From Clostridium beijerinckii (GTDB lineage: Bacteria > Bacillota > Clostridia > Clostridiales > Clostridiaceae), in NCBI RefSeq assembly GCF_018223745.1, contig NZ_CP073653.1:2942001-3006000 (forward strand): a stretch of 64,000 nucleotides of DNA, read 5' to 3'. Positions 55,215-64,000 of the stretch are shown one piece after another; the first letter of the stretch is position 1; each line of letters opens with the position of its first letter. The notes below the pieces were generated by a model. That model did no database searches. It saw only the letters and a program-made list of their open reading frames with translations, and had not been told where the DNA came from. The translations under genes were made by a program, and so were the position numbers.

Positions 55215-56123
55215 TTAGTGGTTTATCAAATATTTTTCTGCCCCATATATACTAACGGCTCCATCAGCAGCAGCAGTAAGTACTTGCCTAACTTCTTTTG
55301 TTCGAATATCTCCTATGGCAAATATACCATCTACGTTTGTTTTACAGCTTTCATCAGCAATAATATAACCATTTTTATCTAAAGCAACTAAATCTTTAAC
55401 TAATTCTGACGATGGATCACTTCCAATTGCTACAAAAACACCATTAACTTCTAAATTATCTATCTTACCATCTTTATTATTCTTAATTTCTATACCACTT
55501 AATCTTTCTTCTCCATTAAGTTTTGTAACTCCACTATTCCAGATTATTTCTATATTATCTGTTTCAAATAACTTTTTTTGAGCAGATTTATTTGCTCTAA
55601 GTGAATCTCTTCTGACAATTACATATACCTTTTCAGCAATTCTTGAAAGATGAAGTGCATCCTCTACTGCTGTATCTCCACCGCCTATAACAGCCACTAT
55701 TTTCTTTCTAAAGAAGCCGCCATCACAAGTAGCACAGTATGATACACCTTTACCTGTAAGTTCCTCTTCCCTATCAATTCCTATTTTTTTAGGTTTTGCA
55801 CCCATTGATAAGATTATGACCTTACTTTCATAAGTATTCACACCAGTTACAACTTTTTTTATATCTCCATCGATCTTTATATCTATTACTTCTTCATATT
55901 TCATAATACTTCCAAAATCTTTTGCATGTTCATACATAGTATTGGCAAGTTCTGGCCCTGTTATGCTGCGAAAACCAGGATAATTTTCCACTTCATTTGT
56001 AGTAACTATCTGGCCACCTTCATATTGTTTTTCAAGCATTAATGCATCTAATCCAGCTCTACCTGCATATAATGCTGCTGTAAGGGCAGCTGGTCCTCCT
56101 CCAATTATAATAATATCTTTCAT
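55215..56123 (-). CDS. trxB: Thioredoxin-disulfide reductase
   Basis: This 302-aa flavoprotein has the FAD site IIIGGGPAALTAALYAGRAG, the redox pair Cys130-Ala-Thr-Cys133 (SYCATCDG), the NADPH site GGGDTAVEDALHL and the final GIFAIGD. It reduces thioredoxin with NADPH. ATG 56123 is preceded by AGAGGTG; a further in-frame ATG nine codons upstream lies before that site. Together with tpx it forms a peroxide-defence operon. Confidence 0.94.
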   Translation of the reverse strand: MKDIIIIGGGPAALTAALYAGRAGLDALMLEKQYEGGQIVTTNEVENYPGFRSITGPELANTMYEHAKDFGSIMKYEEVIDIKIDGDIKKVVTGVNTYESKVIILSMGAKPKKIGIDREEELTGKGVSYCATCDGGFFRKKIVAVIGGGDTAVEDALHLSRIAEKVYVIVRRDSLRANKSAQKKLFETDNIEIIWNSGVTKLNGEERLSGIEIKNNKDGKIDNLEVNGVFVAIGSDPSSELVKDLVALDKNGYIIADESCKTNVDGIFAIGDIRTKEVRQVLTAAADGAVSIYGAEKYLINH

Positions 56124-56717
56124 ATTACCAACACCTCTCCTACTAATCATTTTTATATTCTTTGATAATATATAATTTATAAAAATTCCAATAAGTTGTT
56201 CTAAATTTAATAATTTAATTTAATTTTATTCAATTAAATTTTATTACACTTTATTTTATAATATTATATTAGCTTTAATAATATAATTAGTCAACTATTT
56301 TGCAATAAAAAATTTAATATTTATTAAAAAATTATTGCTTATTTAAATCAGATGCATTTGTAAATCACACTCTTAAATTTGATATCTATAGTTAATTCTT
56401 AGATATTTTCATTATTCTTATTCTGAGTTTTATCTCTTTAAGTTTAAACACAAAAAATATATAATATATATATTGAAAAAATAATACTTCATCATAATTC
56501 TAAAAATATTACAATAATTTTATCCGTAATTTTGAATTATGAAATGTGCATTGCAAAATATATAACAAAACTTTAGCCTAGGCCTATACATATAACTCAC
56601 AGAAATTAGTAATATAATTTTGTGATAAATATTTTAATGGTATTTCGTAGTAAAAATATTCATTACTTCATTAGATTTAAACATAAGCCTAGTTTCAGAT
56701 AGGAGAAAATAAGAATT
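56124..56717. repeat. Gene-free stretch with a strongly diverged palindromic element
   Basis: At about 56570-56700, CATATAACTCACAGAAAT and TAGTAATATAATTTTG recall the left end of the 38-44 kb elements, and an inverted ATGAAGTAATGAATATTTTT-like stretch follows; GATATCTATAG occurs at 56380. The assignment is tentative. The rest is AT-rich with no gene. Confidence 0.4.
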
Positions 56718-57269
56718 ATGAATTTTATTAATCATTTTAAAACTATAACTAACCATAAACTATTAGTTATGAAATATTGTTTTAAAGTAGGTTTATATAA
56801 ACAAGGATTTCTTCATGATTTGTCAAAGTACTCATTAGTGGAGTTTTCAGCTGGGATAAAGTATTATAAGGGGTATGCAAGTCCTAATGGTGTTCAAAAA
56901 GCTGTTGAAGGATATTCATCAGCATGGCTACATCATAAAGGTAGGAATAAGCATCATTTCGAGTATTGGATTGATTATGGAGTAAATGAAGCAGAAGGTC
57001 TTAAAGGAATGAAAATGCCTGTTAATTATGTTGTAGAAATGTTTATAGACAGGGTTTGTGCTTCAAAAAATTATTTAAAAGAAAAGTATACTGATGAAAG
57101 TCCTCTTAGTTATTACGAAAACAGAAAACATTATTATATATTACATGAAGATGTACGTGCTCTTTTGGAAACTCTGCTTAATAAACTTGCCAATGAAGGA
57201 GAGAATAAAACTTTTTTATATGTTAAAAACAACATTCTGAAAAATACAGAAAAATTTTGTAATAAATAA
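56718..57269 (+). CDS. DUF5662 family protein
   Basis: This is a 183-aa protein. Conserved residues HDLSKYS (about 34-40), WLHHKGRNKHHFEYW (73-87) and a His in DRVCASKNYL-adjacent helices suggest a metal-binding helical protein, as in DUF5662; function unknown. ATG 56718 follows ATAGGAG. It is a single gene ending in a hairpin at 57343. Confidence 0.82.
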   Translation: MNFINHFKTITNHKLLVMKYCFKVGLYKQGFLHDLSKYSLVEFSAGIKYYKGYASPNGVQKAVEGYSSAWLHHKGRNKHHFEYWIDYGVNEAEGLKGMKMPVNYVVEMFIDRVCASKNYLKEKYTDESPLSYYENRKHYYILHEDVRALLETLLNKLANEGENKTFLYVKNNILKNTEKFCNK

Positions 57270-57342
57270 CCGAACTGCCCTTCTAGCTGTAACAAAAGTT
57301 TTTATAAAACCTTCCTGTAATATACATATTAATAATTACTTT

Positions 57343-57379
57343 AAGCTGAGTTTTTATAATAATTATAAATCCTCAGCTT
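57343..57379 (+). terminator. Probable terminator of the DUF5662 gene
   Basis: AAGCTGAG and CTCAGCTT pair around an AT-rich loop; a run of seven T appears 12 bases further on. Confidence 0.55.
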
Positions 57380-57482
57380 ACTTCAGGTTGTTTTTTTCTA
57401 GTGTTATATGGAATACTATTCTATATTTGATTTTTTGAGCATTCACTTGATTAACATCTTATCTATGCTTATCATATTTATA

Positions 57483-60848
<3,366 letters not shown>

Positions 60849-60882
60849 TCACCTCTTTTTATTCTTTAATCACATCCTACTT

Positions 60883-61578
60883 TTAGATGTATTTTTTTAA
60901 CCACTGTTTGATAGCTTGTGATTGTTCCTCTGTATGAAAGTCATGTTCACTACCAATTGATACGGTTAAATCACTATTAAATTTTTTTGAAAAATTATCT
61001 ATAACCTCATGACTTTGCAAATTATCTTCCGATCCATAAATAATTGCAGTAGGTATATTCCATTTATCAATTGGGTGCTCTTTTACATATCTGTAATAAT
61101 CCCATGAAAGGGTTTCAATAGGAGTAGATATCTCCTTTTTTTCTCTAAGTAACTCTTCTGTAACATTGAACCATTTGAACATTTTGCATATAAGATGCTC
61201 CATATCAACAATTGGTGATTGAAATATGCATTTCTTTATTGGAAGGTTCTTATATGCGTGCAAACTGAAATACGCGCCAAGACTGCACGCAAATAAGTTT
61301 ATTTCTTTCCAATTTTCTTGTACATATGCTCCAATTTTTTCGAGATCATGTACTCCATTCCAAACATTGCATAGATAATTTTTATTTTTCCTTTCACCAT
61401 GTTCTGGGAGATCAAAACTTAGAACCTGATATCCTCTTTCTGATGCTATCTGTGAAAACTCATGTGCACTTTCTTTGCTAGACATTTTTCCATGAACAAA
61501 TATATATATTTTGTCTGAAGGTTCTCCCCATAAGATCGCTGGAATATTATCTATTTCTATTTTACTGGTGGTTTCCAT
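60883..61578 (-). CDS. Alpha/beta hydrolase
   Basis: This 231-aa protein has the oxyanion HG (29-30), nucleophile Ser99 in ACSLGAY (Ala in place of the first Gly of the G-x-S-x-G elbow), acid Asp185 in YGSEDNL and the histidine in GSEHDFH (212 or 215). It is probably a small esterase-like enzyme; no substrate is indicated. It overlaps the HD gene by 22 bases and its ribosome site TGGAGGCG lies inside that gene, so the two are cotranslated. Confidence 0.85.
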   Translation of the reverse strand: METTSKIEIDNIPAILWGEPSDKIYIFVHGKMSSKESAHEFSQIASERGYQVLSFDLPEHGERKNKNYLCNVWNGVHDLEKIGAYVQENWKEINLFACSLGAYFSLHAYKNLPIKKCIFQSPIVDMEHLICKMFKWFNVTEELLREKKEISTPIETLSWDYYRYVKEHPIDKWNIPTAIIYGSEDNLQSHEVIDNFSKKFNSDLTVSIGSEHDFHTEEQSQAIKQWLKKYI

Positions 61579-62186
61579 AATGGCGCCTCCATAAATGTAG
61601 TTTCTTTTATATTAGGAAGAATATCATATATGGAGCAATTCATCTGCTTTTCAAAATATTCTTTCATTTCAAATGTTGCATTCCAACGTTCTACTGTAAA
61701 TGGAAATGTTCCATAGCGTCTTGTCGTATTAACAAATCGCTTTTCTAACATACAAAATCCTTGAGCGTCAGCAAGTGAATCACAAAGAATTAATAATCTA
61801 TCATAGTCATCATAAGTTAAATCATTAATATATTTTCTAACAAATTCACTTTCTTCATCACTCATATCATTTTGTCCTATTTCTTTATCAAAATCAGGAA
61901 TCGGAAATGAATGTGTCAAACAAATTCTTCCTACTTCATCCCAACCCTTTTCCAACATAAATTTATATCCGTCAATGCCATGTCTTCTTGCACTTATGCC
62001 GTATCTTCTACCTATATCATGAAGAAGTCCTAACACATAAGCTTTGTCTGGATTAAGATTACTACATTTTTCAGCAATCATTTGCGCTGCTAATCCAACA
62101 TTTATAGAATGCTCTGTCCATGGTCCTTGATTTAATTGTCCTGCTATTTCTAATTCTTTTTCAGCCACTTCTCTACTTGGAAACAT
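61557..62186 (-). CDS. HD-domain protein, probable phosphohydrolase
   Basis: This 209-aa protein has an early His26 and the metal-binding HD pair in GLLHDIGRRYG (His56-Asp57), followed by THSFPIP and a later acidic helix with LCDSLADAQG carrying the C-terminal Asp. This fits a stand-alone HD phosphohydrolase acting on a nucleotide or similar metabolite. ATG 62186 follows AGGAGG and is the first start of the three-gene operon. Confidence 0.85.
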   Translation of the reverse strand: MFPSREVAEKELEIAGQLNQGPWTEHSINVGLAAQMIAEKCSNLNPDKAYVLGLLHDIGRRYGISARRHGIDGYKFMLEKGWDEVGRICLTHSFPIPDFDKEIGQNDMSDEESEFVRKYINDLTYDDYDRLLILCDSLADAQGFCMLEKRFVNTTRRYGTFPFTVERWNATFEMKEYFEKQMNCSIYDILPNIKETTFMEAPLWKPPVK

Positions 62187-62552
62187 ATTATCCTCCTAAA
62201 TGTATCATATAAATTCTAATTTATTATCCTTATTTCAATTGCTTAAATCACTATTTAATACTCTATGAATATTATGTTTGTTTATAAGTAAATTATAGCA
62301 TGTTTTGTAAATGTTATACTATTATGTTTTCTAGTAGTACATTTTTTATTTACTGCATCAAATATTAATTAGATCATTTATATTTATCGCTAAATACACC
62401 AAAAATAAATATTTAATCCTCTAAATTTTTAGATTATATTATTTCTCAAAAGCTTTTCAACATCTCTGAGCCCCGATGTTTCCTATAAATTGTTAACTTT
62501 TTTTATTCTTAACTTCGTTCATTTTTAAATTGTAAAAAAGTTTTATTTGAAA
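62187..62552. other. Gene-free stretch
   Basis: This AT-rich gap should contain the promoter of the HD operon. No terminator, repeat or leader stands out. Confidence 0.45.
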
Positions 62553-62890
62553 CTATGTTCCTTTAAAAGAATGTTTAATGGAAGCTTTAAAAATTTCTTT
62601 ATTTTTAACAAGGTTTAAATTATGATATACCATATAATTAAATCCCGGTCGTATTATATTTTTAAAGCTTAAATATAATAATATGCTAAGAAACAATATT
62701 CCAATTTCAATTAAGTTTCCGTCAGATACTAAGTATGCTATACACAGCAAAGGAATAAATATTATTATATAAGCAACTATATGTATCGCTTTCCATACAG
62801 ATCTTCTTTCATCTCGAAACTTAATGCTTACTAATCTATCTATATAGATTGTGCTTAGAATGGTAAATATAAAAATTATTATAAGATCAT
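62553..62890 (-). pseudogene. Small membrane protein gene with broken start
   Basis: An open frame of 111 codons (62888-62553) encodes two or three hydrophobic spans and a basic tail, but it has no ATG/GTG/TTG until codon 47. A strong GGAGG followed by ATG (62890-62888) is present, out of frame: the ATG reads ATG ATC TTA and then stop. One extra G after the ATG would give ATG GAT CTT and restore the frame, so a single-base deletion at the start codon (real or a sequencing error) is the simplest explanation. A 65-aa product from TTG 62750 is possible but lacks a ribosome site. Confidence 0.6.
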
Positions 62891-62911
62891 GTTATACCTC
62901 CATAACAAGAA

Positions 62912-62953
62912 AATATCACACTATTCATATATTGTTTTGAATAATGTGATATT
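62912..62953 (-). terminator. Terminator of the MerR gene
   Basis: AATATCACATTATTC pairs with GAATAGTGTGATATT, followed by TTCTTG on the minus strand, directly before the broken membrane gene. Confidence 0.75.
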
Positions 62954-63068
62954 AAAAACATATATCAACTTTTTAAGTTTTTGCACTAATATACTACATT
63001 TTACTATAATTGTTTATTGATTACAAATATGTTTATTTTTTTATATAGAATAACATTCAAAGTAGATT

Positions 63069-63887
63069 CTATTTACTAATTGGAAAGCAAACCTCAGTAA
63101 CAAATTCTTCTGGACTTTTAACGCTTTGAGGTCCATTCAAATAGATATCGAAGGGTGCTCCATTATATTTATAGCCATTATCTTCAATCCATTTTACAAC
63201 TTTAGCATAAGCTTCTCCAAGCCTTGAATAAGGCCCAATAAAAGTTGTGGATGCAACCAGGCCTCCTGCAAGTTCTTTTATATTTTCATTTTTCTCTGTA
63301 TTCACCCTGCTATTTACGGGAACACAAACTTCACAATCTGCATTTTCCACATCAAATTCCTGCTTATCATGATAAATTGTCATTACTGGCCCCGATGGCT
63401 TAAGATTCATCCTGAAGATGTCCTCAAATACCTTTCCTATAACACTACTTATATTGCTCATACTTGTTATTGTTCTCCTGCTGATAACAATTAACGACTT
63501 TCTGTCCTTCAATTCAACTTTTAAATCCTTCTTAGCTTCCATAATATTACCTCCTAACTCAATCTTCTTAATTTTTTGTTCAATAGAATTCTTAAGTTTC
63601 AAGCTGTTTTGAACTTCCTTATTAATCTCAGCAATTTTGTCCTGTAAAAACTTTTTAAGCAAGTCAGCATCTTCCTTATCCATAATGGCTTTAATTTCTT
63701 CTAACTTCAATCCATATTCTTTTAATTCAGATATAGAAAGAAGTTTTAAAACCTGTTCATATGCATAATATCTGTACTGAGTATCTCTGTCCACATACAT
63801 AGGTTTTAACAGATTAATCTCATCATAATAACGAAGTGTCTTAGTTGAAACTCTCCCAATTTTAGAAAACTGTCCAATTGTGTACAC
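63069..63887 (-). CDS. MerR family regulator with GyrI-like effector domain (BmrR type)
   Basis: This is a 272-aa protein. The N-terminal winged HTH begins YTIGQFSKIGRVSTKTLRYYDEI, followed by a coiled-coil dimer helix (about 80-115) and a C-terminal GyrI-like/AraC-effector domain (residues 120-272, ending FDIYLNGP). Such proteins bind lipophilic cations and switch on efflux genes from promoters with long spacers. The start is GTG 63887 after AAGGAG. A possible target is its own promoter at 63917-63948; no transporter is visible in the remaining window, but the broken membrane gene is directly downstream. Confidence 0.92.
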   Translation of the reverse strand: MYTIGQFSKIGRVSTKTLRYYDEINLLKPMYVDRDTQYRYYAYEQVLKLLSISELKEYGLKLEEIKAIMDKEDADLLKKFLQDKIAEINKEVQNSLKLKNSIEQKIKKIELGGNIMEAKKDLKVELKDRKSLIVISRRTITSMSNISSVIGKVFEDIFRMNLKPSGPVMTIYHDKQEFDVENADCEVCVPVNSRVNTEKNENIKELAGGLVASTTFIGPYSRLGEAYAKVVKWIEDNGYKYNGAPFDIYLNGPQSVKSPEEFVTEVCFPISK

Positions 63888-63916
63888 AATTAATTCTCCT
63901 TCCTATCGACAATCAT

Positions 63917-63948
63917 AGTATAAACCTTCCTGTTAAGGTTAAAGTCAA
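63917..63948 (-). promoter_or_regulatory. MerR-type promoter of the regulator gene
   Basis: On the minus strand TTGACT (63948-63943) and TATACT (63922-63917) are separated by 20 bases, longer than the optimal 17, and the spacer holds the perfect dyad AACCTT-N6-AAGGTT (63923-63940). This is the layout recognised by MerR-family activators. Confidence 0.75.
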
Positions 63949-64000
63949 GAGGTAATTTTATTATTTATATTTTAATTTTATCTTACGAAAAAATATTGTC

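Overview
The window is AT-rich DNA (GC around 30% by eye) with tight AGGAGG-type ribosome binding sites, frequent TTG/GTG starts, sporulation-type surface genes, a T-box leader, a CoA-transferase pair and lactose-family PTS genes. This fits a spore-forming, solvent- or butyrate-type Clostridium (cluster I); a species close to C. beijerinckii or C. saccharoperbutylacetonicum is a guess, not a sequence match. No rRNA, tRNA, CRISPR array, transposase or prophage gene was seen.

Layout. 1-6.8 kb is a spore-surface (exosporium-like) locus: the 5' half of a dTDP-glucose pyrophosphorylase gene (rhamnose pathway), a collagen-like protein with about 173 G-X-Q triplets, a glycosyltransferase, two paralogous Cys-rich proteins and a small Ig/cadherin-like protein. 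6.9-10.4 kb is the pantothenate cluster (DUF2520 oxidoreductase, panB, panC, panD). 10.8-17.3 kb holds MgtC/SapB, a SWIM/SNF2 ATPase with a small partner, an Uup-type ABC-F ATPase and a 39-aa membrane peptide. 17.5-19.9 kb is a T-box-controlled ilvB-ilvN operon. 20-30 kb is mixed: two small overlapping genes, a ferric-reductase-like membrane protein, a decayed enolase-superfamily fragment behind a CoA-transferase operon, a methyltransferase-TPR protein, a MATE pump divergent from an AraC regulator, a DUF2500 protein and an rRNA pseudouridine synthase.

30-37.2 kb, all on the minus strand, looks like one catabolic unit: PTS IIB, IIC, a GH4 6-phospho-glycosidase, PTS IIA, a secreted N-acetylmuramoyl-L-alanine amidase, a secreted DUF5050 propeller protein and a MupG-type (DUF871) hydrolase. 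Uptake and breakdown of cell-wall-derived disaccharides is the most economical reading. Divergent from it is a fatty-acid desaturase behind a Fur/PerR-like box; a nearly identical box lies upstream of the pirin gene at 53 kb. 39.5-44 kb holds an ABC transporter and a large flotillin-like protein, bracketed by inverted copies of a palindromic repeat. 45-57 kb contains a YkgJ-type Cys-cluster protein, rpsU, a secreted CBM32/beta-helix protein, a ferredoxin-type aldo/keto reductase, DUF2238, pirin, an acetate-type transporter, thiol peroxidase plus thioredoxin reductase, and DUF5662. 57.5-62.2 kb is a tight three-gene operon (HD protein, alpha/beta hydrolase, 1120-aa HEAT-like protein) of unknown role. 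The right edge has a small membrane gene with a broken start and a MerR/GyrI-type regulator with its own MerR-style promoter.

The strongest unexplained signal is a dispersed family of intergenic palindromic elements (about 80-300 bp, ends related to TATCTATATAGATA, central long hairpin) with about ten recognisable copies here, including within the pan cluster and the PTS unit. Two full copies differ by paired substitutions in the hairpin stem, which supports selection or repair acting on the folded form.
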